From NCBI GenBank assembly GCA_013696425.1, contig JACCYP010000290.1:1-13339 (forward strand): a stretch of 13,339 nt of DNA, given 5' to 3'. The stretch is from Thermoleophilaceae bacterium. Its GTDB lineage: Bacteria; Actinomycetota; Thermoleophilia; Solirubrobacterales; Thermoleophilaceae. Below are positions 1-6,374 of the stretch, piece by piece. The first letter of the stretch is position 1; the number at the start of each line of letters is the position of its first letter. The notes beneath the pieces are model-generated. The model was not told where the DNA came from, searched no databases, and was given only the letters and a program-made list of their open reading frames with translations. Position numbers and translations under genes: made by a program.

Positions 1-336
1 GTGGAGCGCTGTATCGACGCCCTGGCCGGCGATGTCGACGGCGCGATCGCGGCCGCGCGCGTGAGCGACACCGTGAAGGAAGCCGATGGAGGCGCGCGGG
101 TGGTGCGCACGCTCGACCGCTCCGTGCTCTGGGCGGTGCAGACACCGCAGGTGTTCCGCGCCGAGGCGTTGCGCGACGCGTTGAGGGGCGATGTGTCGCG
201 CGCCACCGACGACGCCTCCCTCGTCGAGGCCGCCGGCGGCACGGTCGTGGTGGTGGAGGCGCCGCCCGAAAACCTGAAGGTCACCACCCCGTTCGACCTG
301 CGCGTGGCCGAAGCGCTGCTGGCGGAGCGATGCTGA
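1..336 (+). CDS. ispD: 2-C-methyl-D-erythritol 4-phosphate cytidylyltransferase, C-terminal part (gene runs in from the left)
   Basis: IspD transfers CMP from CTP to methylerythritol 4-phosphate, an early cytosolic step of the MEP isoprenoid pathway. The window holds only the last 111 codons. What is visible fits the C-terminal part of the family: a DT-x-K segment near residue 23, then TLDRSVLWAVQTPQVF (37-52), ATDDASLVE (66-74), and the closing ENLKVTTPFDLRVAE (89-103), which matches the usual N-x-K-[IV]-TTP-x-D block. Full-length IspD is about 225-240 residues, so roughly half is missing. The GTG at base 1 is therefore an internal valine codon and not a start. The stop codon lies inside the start of the next gene (7-nt overlap), and ispF follows one gene later, so the MEP assignment is well supported. 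Whether it is fused to another domain upstream cannot be seen. Confidence 0.93.
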   Translation: MERCIDALAGDVDGAIAAARVSDTVKEADGGARVVRTLDRSVLWAVQTPQVFRAEALRDALRGDVSRATDDASLVEAAGGTVVVVEAPPENLKVTTPFDLRVAEALLAERC

Positions 337-1181
337 CCGACTACCACGTGCACCTGCGCCCGGACGAGGAGGGCACCGAGGCGGAGAGGTTCTTCACGCG
401 CGAGAACGCCGAGCGCTACCGGGCTGCGGCGCGGGAGCGCGGCATCGAGGAGCTCGGCGTGTCCGAGCACCTGCACCGCTTCCGGCAGTCGCTCGAGGTG
501 TGGGAGCACCCCTTCTGGCGTGAGAACGCGTGCGACGACCTTGACGCCTACTGCGAGTGGGTGCGTACCGAGACGGACCTGCGACTGGGTATCGAGGCCG
601 ACTTCGTGCCCGGCCGTGAGGCCGAGATGGCGGCGCTGCTCGACGCGCGCGAGTGGGACTACGTGCTCGGCTCGGTCCACTTCCTGCGCGACGCCGCGAT
701 CGACATGCGCGGGGACTGGGACGTGTGGCGCTCGAGCGATCCCGACGCGGTCTGGGAGCGCTACTTCCAGACGCTCGGCGAGGCCGCGCGCAGCGGAATG
801 TTCGACGTGCTCTCACATCCCGACCTCGTGAAGGTGTGGGGTGGCGCGGCGCCGCGCCCCCGTCGCGAACCGCGCGTCTACTACGAGATGGCCATGGAGG
901 GCATCGCGGAGTCCGACGTCGCGATCGAGGTCTCGACCGCCGGGCTGCGCAAGCCGACCGGCGAGATCTACCCCGCGCCCGACCTGCTCGACATGTGCGT
1001 GGAGGCCGGCAGGCCGGTCGCGCTGTCAAGCGATGCACACGTACCCGAGCACATCGGTTATGGGTATGAGCAGGCGCTCGAGCTGCTCGGCTCGCGCGGA
1101 ATCGAGGAGATCGCCGTGTTCGAGGGACGCAAACGCAGGATGGAGCCGGTGGGTCACCCGGCTGACGCAGGGCACAGGTGA
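330..1181 (+). CDS. PHP-domain phosphoesterase, histidinol-phosphatase-like
   Basis: A 283-residue protein of the PHP metal-dependent phosphoesterase superfamily, closest in layout to HisJ-type histidinol-phosphatases, which convert L-histidinol phosphate to histidinol in the cytosol. The metal-ligand set is visible in order: H6-x-H8 in DYHVHLRP, E46-H47 in VSEHLH, E89 in GIEADF, H117 in GSVHFLR, H163 in LSHPDL, and D235/H237 in LSSDAH. GSVHFLR is typical of the HisJ subgroup, and the length fits (about 260-290). The ATG at 330 overlaps the ispD stop by 7 nt, and the 3' end overlaps ispF by 4 nt (GTGA), so translation is probably coupled along ispD-PHP-ispF. No other histidine gene is present, so the substrate is uncertain. 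It could act on another sugar or polyol phosphate, possibly connected with the MEP pathway genes around it, but that is speculation. Confidence 0.85.
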   Translation: MLTDYHVHLRPDEEGTEAERFFTRENAERYRAAARERGIEELGVSEHLHRFRQSLEVWEHPFWRENACDDLDAYCEWVRTETDLRLGIEADFVPGREAEMAALLDAREWDYVLGSVHFLRDAAIDMRGDWDVWRSSDPDAVWERYFQTLGEAARSGMFDVLSHPDLVKVWGGAAPRPRREPRVYYEMAMEGIAESDVAIEVSTAGLRKPTGEIYPAPDLLDMCVEAGRPVALSSDAHVPEHIGYGYEQALELLGSRGIEEIAVFEGRKRRMEPVGHPADAGHR

Positions 1182-1657
1182 CCTCCCGGGCGGGCATCGG
1201 GTGGGATTCCCATCGCTTCGAGGAGGGGCGCACGCTCGTGCTCGGAGGCGTTGAGGTTCCCTCCGAGCAGGGGCTCGCAGGGCACTCCGACGCCGACGTG
1301 CTCACGCACGCGGTGATCGATGCGCTGCTCGGTGCCGCCGGCCTCGGCGACATCGGGCAGCACTTCCCGGACACCGACGAGCGCTACGCGGGAGCCGACT
1401 CGCTCGCATTGCTCAGCGAGGTGTGCACCTTCCTCGAGGACCATGGCTGGACCGTGCGCCACGTGGACGCCACGATTCTCTGTGAAGAGCCGAAGCTCGC
1501 TCCTCACCGCGACGAGATGCGCACACGCCTGTCGCGGACGATCGGCTGCCGCGCGCTCGAGGTGAACGTGAAGTTCACGACGGGGGAGGGAATGGGCTTC
1601 GTCGGGCGCGGCGAGGGGATCGGCGCGCTCGCGGTGGCCACGGTCGAACGGGCCTGA
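1178..1657 (+). CDS. ispF: 2-C-methyl-D-erythritol 2,4-cyclodiphosphate synthase
   Basis: IspF closes 4-diphosphocytidyl-methylerythritol 2-phosphate to the cyclic diphosphate with release of CMP. It works as a cytosolic homotrimer with a Zn site. The 159-residue length equals the usual 155-165. The Zn ligands are in place: D10 and H12 in GWDSHRF, and H44 in VLTHAVIDALLGA. The conserved AGHSDAD loop (35-41), GDIGQHFPDTD (58-67) and C-terminal GFVGRGEGIGA (family GF-x-GRGEGI) are also present. The start is GTG at 1178, which overlaps the PHP gene stop as GTGA, giving the conserved N-terminus almost at once (RAGIGWD). Its partner ispD is one gene upstream, so the two MEP genes are in one transcript with the phosphatase between them. 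No terminator is seen before cysS, which begins 22 nt later. Confidence 0.97.
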   Translation: MTSRAGIGWDSHRFEEGRTLVLGGVEVPSEQGLAGHSDADVLTHAVIDALLGAAGLGDIGQHFPDTDERYAGADSLALLSEVCTFLEDHGWTVRHVDATILCEEPKLAPHRDEMRTRLSRTIGCRALEVNVKFTTGEGMGFVGRGEGIGALAVATVERA

Positions 1658-1666
1658 CCGCGCGGG

Positions 1667-1672
1667 TACGCT
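1667..1672 (+). promoter_or_regulatory. Candidate -10 box for a leaderless cysS transcript
   Basis: TACGCT fits the actinobacterial TAnnnT -10 pattern and ends 7 nt before the GTG start of cysS at 1680. Transcription would then begin at or next to the start codon. There is no Shine-Dalgarno-like purine run before that GTG. A weak -35 candidate, TCGAAC, lies at 1644-1649 with a 17-nt spacer. The same arrangement recurs at four other GTG starts in this window. Confidence 0.5.
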
Positions 1673-1679
1673 GCCCGCC

Positions 1680-3044
1680 GTGGCGGAGCTTCGGATCCAG
1701 GACACCCTCTCGGGCGAGCTGCGCGCGCTTGAGCCGCGCGAGCCCGGCAAGGTCGGCATCTACGCCTGCGGCCCGACGGTCTACTCGCGCATTCACATCG
1801 GTAACGCGCGGCCGTTCGTCGTCTTCTCGCTGCTCAAGCGCTTCCTCGAGCACCAGGGCGAGGAGGTGACGCTCGTGATGAACGTCACCGACGTGAACGA
1901 CAAGATCTACGACGCGGCGCGCGCGACCGGAGTGGACAGTTGTGAGCTCGCAGCCGAGATGACCGCCGCATACGTGAAGGACACCGACGCGCTCGGCCTC
2001 GGGCGCCCCGACGCGGAGCCGAAGGCGACCGAGACGATCGAGGCGATCGTGGCGCTGATCGGCGACCTCGTGGAGCGCGGACACGCGTATGAGGCGGGCG
2101 GCGACGTGTACTTCGACGTGCCGTCCTTCGAGGGCTACGGCAGGCTCTCGAACCGCCCCCTCGAGGACATGCAGCAGGGGGAGGGCGACGACGCCGCGGC
2201 GGTGAAGCGCTCGCCGCAGGACTTCGCGCTTTGGAAGGCGAGCAAGGAGGGCGAGGACACCAGCTGGCCCTCGCCGTGGGGTGAAGGGCGCCCGGGCTGG
2301 CACATCGAATGCTCGGCCATGGCCGAGGAGCTGCTCGGCCTGGACTTCGACATCCACGGCGGTGGCTCGGACCTCGTCTTCCCCCACCACGAGAACGAGA
2401 TCGCGCAGACCGAGGCCGCCCGCTCCCGGCCGCTCGCCCGTCTTTGGATGCACAACGGCATGCTCGAGACCACCTCCGAGGAGAAGATGGCGAAGTCCGA
2501 GGGCAACACGTTCCTCCTGCACGAGGCGGTGGCCGCGTTCGGGCGCGAGGCGGTGGTCGACTTCCTCGTCTCTGGGCACTACCGCCAGCCGCTCGCGTTC
2601 AGCGACGGGGCGCTCACCCAGGCACAGGCACGGGTGGAGCGGATCCGGAACTTCGCACGCGGGGTGGATTTCGACGGCGCCGCGCCCGGCGGCGTGGCCG
2701 CGGCGGCGCTCGAGGCATTCCTCGCCGCCCTCGCGGATGACTTCAACACCGCGAAGGCCGTGGGTGAGCTGTTCGGGCTCGTCGCCGAGGTGAACCGGGG
2801 CGGGGAGGACGTGCCCGGCGTGGGCACCGCCCTTGCCACGATGCTCGGACTCGTCGGCCTCGAATCGCTGCTCGAGGCGGAGGACGGGCCGGATGCGGAG
2901 GCCCAGGAGCTGCTCGCCGAGCGCGAGGAGGCGCGCGGCGCGCGCGACTTCGACCGCGCCGACGCCGCGCGGGATGCCCTGCGCGAGCGCGGCTGGGAGG
3001 TCCGGGACACACCCGAGGGCCCGAAGCTCGTGCGTGCCCCTTGA
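1680..3044 (+). CDS. cysS: Cysteinyl-tRNA synthetase
   Basis: Class I aminoacyl-tRNA synthetase that activates cysteine with ATP and loads it onto tRNA-Cys in the cytosol. At 454 residues it is a normal length. The Zn ligands that select cysteine are visible: C30 (YACGPTVY), C211 (GWHIECSAM), H236 and E240 (FPHHENE). The ATP-binding signature appears as H39-IGN, and the KMSKS loop as K269-MAKS-EGN. The C-terminal region from about residue 340 is helical (AALEAFLAALADDFNTAKA) and matches the DALR anticodon-binding domain. That domain, together with the length, argues against the shorter relative MshC (mycothiol ligase). The start is GTG at 1680. It lacks a ribosome-binding site but has a TAnnnT box 7 nt upstream. 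The stop codon overlaps the TTG start of rlmB. Confidence 0.97.
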   Translation: MAELRIQDTLSGELRALEPREPGKVGIYACGPTVYSRIHIGNARPFVVFSLLKRFLEHQGEEVTLVMNVTDVNDKIYDAARATGVDSCELAAEMTAAYVKDTDALGLGRPDAEPKATETIEAIVALIGDLVERGHAYEAGGDVYFDVPSFEGYGRLSNRPLEDMQQGEGDDAAAVKRSPQDFALWKASKEGEDTSWPSPWGEGRPGWHIECSAMAEELLGLDFDIHGGGSDLVFPHHENEIAQTEAARSRPLARLWMHNGMLETTSEEKMAKSEGNTFLLHEAVAAFGREAVVDFLVSGHYRQPLAFSDGALTQAQARVERIRNFARGVDFDGAAPGGVAAAALEAFLAALADDFNTAKAVGELFGLVAEVNRGGEDVPGVGTALATMLGLVGLESLLEAEDGPDAEAQELLAEREEARGARDFDRADAARDALRERGWEVRDTPEGPKLVRAP

Positions 3045-3736
3045 TCCTCTACGGTCGCAACCCGGTGCGCGAGGCGCTGCGGGCGGATAAGCGGGCCCCA
3101 GGGCGGATCTGGGCCAACGAGGGAGCGGCGCAGGAGTTCGACGCCGCGAAGGTGGTGGCAGACGCCGAGCTCGAGCAGCTGTGCGGCTCGCCCGACCACC
3201 AGGGGGTGTGCGCCGAGTTCGGCGACTTCCCCTACGCCGATCCCGGATCGCTGCTCGACGCCGAGGACGCCCTCGTGATCTGCCTGGACCAGGTGCAGGA
3301 TCCGCGCAACCTCGGCGCAGTCTGCCGGGTGGCCGAGAGCGCCGGCGCCGCGGGTGTCGTGATCCCCGACCGCCGCGCGGCGGTGGTCACGCCGAGCGCC
3401 GCGAAAACATCCGCCGGCGCGGTCGAGCACCTGGCGATCGCGCAGGTGGGCAACATCGCGGACTGGCTGATCGAGGCCAAGGAGAAGCAGGCGTGGGTCT
3501 ACGGCGCGGCCGCCGATGCCCGCACGGGGTGGGCGGATCCCGACTACCGGGGCCGCGTCGTGCTCGTGCTCGGCTCGGAGGGGAAGGGCCTGCGCCCTCG
3601 CGTCGCGGACGCCTGCGACGACCTGATCGCGCTGCCCATGCGGGGTCAGATCGGCTCTCTGAACGTGTCCGCGGCCGCCGCGGTGCTGGTCTACGGCATT
3701 CTGCAATTCCGCTTGCAATCCGACCGTCCAGGTTGA
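3041..3736 (+). CDS. rlmB: SpoU-family 23S rRNA (guanosine-2'-O)-methyltransferase
   Basis: SPOUT methyltransferase of the TrmH/RlmB type, which uses S-adenosylmethionine to 2'-O-methylate a guanosine of 23S rRNA (G2251 in E. coli numbering). It has a short N-terminal substrate-binding domain starting MILYGRNPVREAL, the usual RlmB opening. The three SpoU motifs follow: QDPRNLGAVCR (86-96), LVLGSEGKGL (175-184) and IGSLNVSAAAAVLVYG (204-219). The N of motif 1 and the LNVS of motif 3 belong to the knotted cofactor pocket. Length 231 is at the short end of the family (about 230-260). The start is TTG at 3041, overlapping the cysS stop as TTGA. cysS-rlmB adjacency is common in Gram-positive bacteria, which supports RlmB over other SpoU members. 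The stop codon overlaps the -35 of a promoter that may drive sigH. Confidence 0.93.
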   Translation: MILYGRNPVREALRADKRAPGRIWANEGAAQEFDAAKVVADAELEQLCGSPDHQGVCAEFGDFPYADPGSLLDAEDALVICLDQVQDPRNLGAVCRVAESAGAAGVVIPDRRAAVVTPSAAKTSAGAVEHLAIAQVGNIADWLIEAKEKQAWVYGAAADARTGWADPDYRGRVVLVLGSEGKGLRPRVADACDDLIALPMRGQIGSLNVSAAAAVLVYGILQFRLQSDRPG

Positions 3737-3762
3737 CGTGGCTCCATAACTACACGTAACGT
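3733..3762 (+). promoter_or_regulatory. Candidate housekeeping-type promoter for sigH
   Basis: TTGACG (3733-3738) and TAACGT (3757-3762) are separated by 18 nt. They match a sigma-70/SigA-type promoter with five of six -35 bases and a TAnnnT -10. The -35 overlaps the rlmB stop codon. Transcription from about 3769 would give sigH a leader of roughly 128 nt. The call rests on sequence match only. Confidence 0.5.
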
Positions 3763-3796
3763 CCGGTCCGACTTCTAGGGTTGGACTCGAGGGTTA

Positions 3797-3813
3797 GATC
3801 TCTCGGAGAGGTC
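3797..3813 (+). other. Small hairpin in the sigH leader
   Basis: GATCTCTCGGAGAGGTC can fold into a 7-bp stem (one T-G pair) with a CGG loop. It lies between rlmB and sigH, downstream of the candidate sigH promoter. It is not followed by a T-run, so it is not a typical intrinsic terminator. It could be an mRNA-stability or regulatory structure, or chance. Confidence 0.3.
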
Positions 3814-3896
3814 CGGCCAAAAATCTAGGCGCTACCAGGGGAGGTACGTGCGCCACTAGTCCTCCAGGTCCGCTCCGGCGGCTCGGAAAGGATGTC

Positions 3897-4559
3897 GTGG
3901 CAACTTCCAGCTTCCCCAAGGTCGGTGCGAAGACTCAACATGAGGTCGAGCTTGATGATCACTACCTCATCGCTATGGCCAAGCAGGGCCGTCCGGATGC
4001 CTATGACCGCATCGTCAAGCGGTATTACGGCTTCGTCCGCCTGAAGGCCTCGTCGTATTTCCTGATCGGCGGCGATTCCGACGATCTGATCCAGGAGGGC
4101 CTGGTCGGCCTCTACAAGGCGGTCCGCGACTACCGGACCGACCGCGAGTCGAGTTTCCGCAACTTCGCGGAGCTCTGCATCACCCGCCAGATCATCACGG
4201 CGGTGAAGACGGCGACTCGCAACAAGCACACGCCGCTCAACCAGTACGTGTCGTTCTCGCAGACGCCGGCCGCGGCCACCGACTCCGAGCCGACCCTCGA
4301 CGAGGTGCTCCCGGGTCCGGAGGCCCACGAGCCCTCGAACCAGGTGATCTCCTCCGAGGAGCTCTCCTCCCTGGTGTCCTGCCTGTCGAGCGTCCTCTCG
4401 GACCTCGAGAGCCAGGTGCTCTCGCTCTACCTCGACGGCTACTCCTACGAGACCGTCGCCGAGAAGCTCGAGTGCGACACCAAGACCGTCGACAACGCTC
4501 TCCAGCGGGTGAAGCGCAAGGTCGGCTCGCACATCGACTCGAGGAACGTCCTCAACTAG
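3897..4559 (+). CDS. sigH: RNA polymerase sigma factor of the SigH/Spo0H type
   Basis: A 220-residue sigma-70 family protein whose size and layout match Bacillus-type SigH (Spo0H, about 218 aa) rather than the shorter ECF factors. Region 2 contains AKQGRPDAYDRIVKRYYGFV (28-47), SDDLIQEGLVGLYKAVRDY (61-79), which is the core-binding helix, and SSFRNFAELCITRQIITAVK (85-104), which should melt and read the -10. Region 4 is SDLESQVLSLYLDGYSYETV...CDTKTVDNALQRVKRK, with the helix-turn-helix near 182-208. The start is GTG at 3897, preceded by GGAAAGGA (3885-3892) only 4 nt away. An ATG at 3892 is out of frame. It follows rlmB after a 160-nt leader. In Firmicutes SigH drives early sporulation and competence; its role in this lineage is not evident from the sequence. 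It ends 9 nt from the convergent carbonic anhydrase gene. Confidence 0.9.
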   Translation: MATSSFPKVGAKTQHEVELDDHYLIAMAKQGRPDAYDRIVKRYYGFVRLKASSYFLIGGDSDDLIQEGLVGLYKAVRDYRTDRESSFRNFAELCITRQIITAVKTATRNKHTPLNQYVSFSQTPAAATDSEPTLDEVLPGPEAHEPSNQVISSEELSSLVSCLSSVLSDLESQVLSLYLDGYSYETVAEKLECDTKTVDNALQRVKRKVGSHIDSRNVLN

Positions 4560-4568
4560 CCCAGCGCG

Positions 4569-5057
4569 CTACCGGACCTCGCGCAGCGTCCCGCGCTCGG
4601 GGTCGAACACGAAGCCGCGAACGTGATCGCGCGCCGGGAGCTCCGGGCTCTCCCGCAGGCGCGCGAGCGACTCGCGCAGCGCGGCGTCGAGGTCCTCGAA
4701 GGAGCCGAGCCGCCAGCCGGGCTCGGCCCCGTCCTCTGCGAGCGCGGCGGCGAAGTCCTCGTCGGAGGCTCCGTGGAGGCCGCAGCCCTCGTGCATCACG
4801 ACGATCACCTCCTCGGTGCCGAGCAGCCGCTGCGAGGCGGCGAGGGAGCGGATCGCGTCGTCGGTGGCAAGGCCGCCGGCGTTGCGGATGATGTGGGCGT
4901 CCCCGCGCTCGATGCCGAGCATGGGGAAGAGGTCGATCCGCGTGTCCATGCAGGCGAGGATCGCCACCTTGCGCCTCGGGACCGGCTTCAGCCCCGGTGC
5001 GGCCAGCTCGTCGGCCCGGGCGGCCGCGGCGGCCAGCATGTCGTCGCCGTTCGTCAC
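4569..5057 (-). CDS. Beta-class carbonic anhydrase
   Basis: Interconverts CO2 and bicarbonate in the cytosol using one Zn ion. The beta-class ligands are visible: C36, D38 and R40 in ACMDTR, then H89 and C92 in HEGCG. Surrounding blocks MLGIERGDAHIIRNAGG (46-62) and DDAIRSLAASQRLLGTEEV (66-84) are typical. The 162-residue size and the end GFVFDPERGTLREV resemble the short mycobacterial type (Rv1284-like, about 163 aa). One detail differs: the second Zn motif reads HEGCG where that type has HTDCG as I remember it. The chosen start is GTG at 5057 because MTNGDDML aligns with the N-terminus of those relatives. An ATG six codons later (5039) is possible, and neither has a good ribosome-binding site. 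It converges on sigH with a 9-nt gap and lies 48 nt downstream of tRNA-Thr on the same strand, so readthrough from that promoter is possible. Confidence 0.93.
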   Translation of the reverse strand: MTNGDDMLAAAAARADELAAPGLKPVPRRKVAILACMDTRIDLFPMLGIERGDAHIIRNAGGLATDDAIRSLAASQRLLGTEEVIVVMHEGCGLHGASDEDFAAALAEDGAEPGWRLGSFEDLDAALRESLARLRESPELPARDHVRGFVFDPERGTLREVR

Positions 5058-5105
5058 CAGCCAGATTCAAGCGGTTCCGAGCGGAGGGGGCGAGCTAGAG
5101 GGCAG

Positions 5106-5178
5106 AGCCCGGGGCCGGACTCGAACCGGCGACCCCGTCTTTACAAGAGACGCGCTCTACCAACTGAGCTACCCGGGC
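5106..5178 (-). tRNA. trnT: tRNA-Thr (anticodon UGU, reads ACA)
   Basis: The minus strand folds into a complete cloverleaf. Acceptor GCCCGGG pairs with CCCGGGC, the D arm is GCTC/GAGC with an 8-nt loop, the anticodon stem CGTCT/AGACG encloses CTTGTAA, the variable loop is GGGTC, and the T arm is GCCGG-TTCGAGT-CCGGC. The anticodon TGT (plus-strand 5143-5145 = ACA) reads threonine ACA codons. Base 73 is U. The CCA end is not encoded (the next bases are CTG), so it must be added enzymatically. Confidence 0.97.
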
Positions 5179-5187
5179 AGGGGCCCG

Positions 5188-5215
5188 AGTCTAGGCGGCG
5201 TGGCCACTGTGTCAC
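5188..5215 (-). promoter_or_regulatory. Promoter for tRNA-Thr
   Basis: On the minus strand GTGACA (5215-5210) and TAGACT (5193-5188) lie 16 nt apart. GTGACA matches five of six -35 consensus bases, and the -10 fits TAnnnT. The predicted start near 5181 leaves about 3 nt before the mature tRNA 5' end at 5178. It sits in the short gap between the tRNA and the membrane-protein stop codon. Confidence 0.6.
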
Positions 5216-5223
5216 GCGGCGGG

Positions 5224-5751
5224 TCAGTCGTGCTCGACCGACACGGCCGCGTGCTCGATCGAGCCGTGGCCGTTGGAGGAGACGGGCACCTCGAGGGGCT
5301 CCGCCTCCTCGGCGGGGTTCAGGCGCCTCTCGATCACGCCGAGCAGCACGCCGAACAAAGCGTGGCGCCAGGTGGCGGCCGCCAGGGCGCGGACGTTGCC
5401 CGAGAGCGGCTCGAGTTCCTTGCGCGCGGGGTGGAAGCGGTCGACGAGCGATACCGCTCCCCAGGAGCCGAAGTTCTCGACGAGCGCAAGCGTGACCGCT
5501 CGTGCCACGGGCGGCCCGGGAAGCAGCGGGCGCAGCGCCGAGTAGACGGCGCCGAACGCCGCGCCGTTGGCCACGTGCATGCCGGCGCCGACCGCCGGCC
5601 AGGCCGGATCGCGGGTCACGAGCTTGCCGAGCAGCTCGGTGTCGTCATAGCGCGTGCCGAACAGGCGCTTGTCGGCCGGCTGCTGGGCCGCCCACACGCC
5701 TGCGGCTATCGCCCCGGCAAGGGCTCCGTTCGCAATACGGGGAAGCGCCAC
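5224..5751 (-). CDS. Unrecognised multi-pass membrane protein
   Basis: I do not recognise the family. From the start chosen here it has 175 residues. It has about four hydrophobic stretches: RIANGALAGAIAAGVWAA, PAVGAGMHVANGAAFGAVYSAL, ARAVTLALVENFGSWGAVSL and ALAAATWRHALFGVLLGVIE. A hydrophilic acidic tail follows (PAEEAEPLEV...SVEHD). His, Asn and Trp occur within or beside the helices. An upstream in-frame ATG at 5796 would add 15 residues. The GTG at 5751 is preferred because TACGCT lies 6 nt before it, the same leaderless layout seen at other genes here, and because the added residues (PIPTRRPADRYAAP) look like read-back of promoter DNA. The gene is divergent from an ECF sigma gene, with 65 bp between the starts. 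It may belong to a class of small membrane proteins of unknown function; no role is suggested by motifs. Confidence 0.75.
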   Translation of the reverse strand: MALPRIANGALAGAIAAGVWAAQQPADKRLFGTRYDDTELLGKLVTRDPAWPAVGAGMHVANGAAFGAVYSALRPLLPGPPVARAVTLALVENFGSWGAVSLVDRFHPARKELEPLSGNVRALAAATWRHALFGVLLGVIERRLNPAEEAEPLEVPVSSNGHGSIEHAAVSVEHD

Positions 5752-5757
5752 CGGCGC

Positions 5758-5763
5758 AGCGTA
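5758..5763 (-). promoter_or_regulatory. Candidate -10 box, leaderless start of the membrane protein
   Basis: On the minus strand TACGCT (5763-5758) is followed by 6 nt (GCGCCG) and then GTG at 5751-5749. It is the same hexamer as at cysS. There is no clear -35. It supports the shorter start of the membrane protein. Confidence 0.5.
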
Positions 5764-5804
5764 ACGGTCCGCCGGCCGCCGGGTAGGAATCGGCATGGAG
5801 GGAA

Positions 5805-5810
5805 TAAGCT
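5805..5810 (+). promoter_or_regulatory. Candidate -10 box, leaderless start of the first ECF sigma gene
   Basis: TAAGCT (TAnnnT) is followed by 6 nt (GCGACC) and then the GTG start at 5817. No Shine-Dalgarno sequence precedes the GTG at normal spacing, and no good -35 is seen. It lies 41 bp from the opposing -10 of the divergent membrane-protein gene, so the two promoters must share upstream DNA. Confidence 0.5.
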
Positions 5811-5816
5811 GCGACC

Positions 5817-6374
5817 GTGGCGACCGCGCCCACGGGCAAGGACAAGCTGCGGCTCGACTCCGAGTTCAGCGACCTCTATCGCGCACATCTGCGCGACGTC
5901 TATTCCTACGCCTACTACCGGGTGGGCAACCACCACGATGCCGAGGACCTCACCGAGCAGGCCTTCCTTCAGGCCTACCGCCACTTCGACCGCGCCCAGC
6001 GCGAATCGAACGGCCGGCCGCTGCGCCCGTGGCTGATCCGCATAGCGCACAACCTCGCCGCGAACTACCACCGCGACCGCGCGCGCAAGCCGCAGTCACA
6101 GCTCGAGGACGCCGCGATCGTCTCGGCGACCCACGACACCGAGGATCTGGTCGAGGGCCGCGAGGAGCTGACGCAGGTGCTGAACGGAGTCAGCCAACTG
6201 CCGGACGACCGCCGCGAGGCGCTGATCATGCGCTTCGCCCTCGACATGGACAACCGCGAGATCGCCGGGGCGCTCGACCGCTCCGAGGGCGCGACGAAGG
6301 TGCTCATCCACCGCGCGATCAGGCAGCTCGAGACGATCCTCGAAGAGGAGAGGGGGCCGGTCGGCGATGAGTGA
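5817..6374 (+). CDS. ECF-type RNA polymerase sigma factor
   Basis: A 185-residue group 4 (ECF) sigma factor with only regions 2 and 4. Region 2 spans about 17-90: FSDLYRAHLRDVYSYAYYRVGNHHDAEDL, TEQAFLQAYRHFDR, and RPLRPWLIRIAHNLAANYHRDR, which should contact the -10. A linker of about 30 residues rich in acidic and small residues follows. Region 4 is LPDDRREALIMRFALDMDNREIAGALDRSEGATKVLIHRAIRQL (128-171), which carries the helix-turn-helix for the -35. The start is GTG at 5817 with a TAnnnT box 6 nt upstream. The end overlaps the next gene by 8 nt (ATGAGTGA), so the two are co-translated and the downstream product is the first candidate for its regulator. The promoter targets are unknown. Nothing here resembles the second ECF factor's promoter motif. 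Confidence 0.9.
   Translation: MATAPTGKDKLRLDSEFSDLYRAHLRDVYSYAYYRVGNHHDAEDLTEQAFLQAYRHFDRAQRESNGRPLRPWLIRIAHNLAANYHRDRARKPQSQLEDAAIVSATHDTEDLVEGREELTQVLNGVSQLPDDRREALIMRFALDMDNREIAGALDRSEGATKVLIHRAIRQLETILEEERGPVGDE

Noticed and set aside
1..3. GTG at base 1 as the start of ispD
   Set aside because: Only the C-terminal part of the family is present, and the CTP-binding N-terminal region is missing, so the gene is cut by the window edge rather than short.
1680..3044. Mycothiol ligase MshC instead of CysS
   Set aside because: The length and the C-terminal DALR-type helical domain fit cysteinyl-tRNA synthetase, and adjacency to rlmB supports it.
1575..3718. Two long minus-strand frames (1575-2579 and 2579-3718) opposite cysS and rlmB
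   Set aside because: They are antisense to genes with complete catalytic motifs. The products show no domain and are shadows.
4552..5070. Alternative minus-strand frame overlapping the carbonic anhydrase
   Set aside because: It is Arg-rich and motif-free, whereas the adjacent frame has all the zinc ligands of a beta-carbonic anhydrase.
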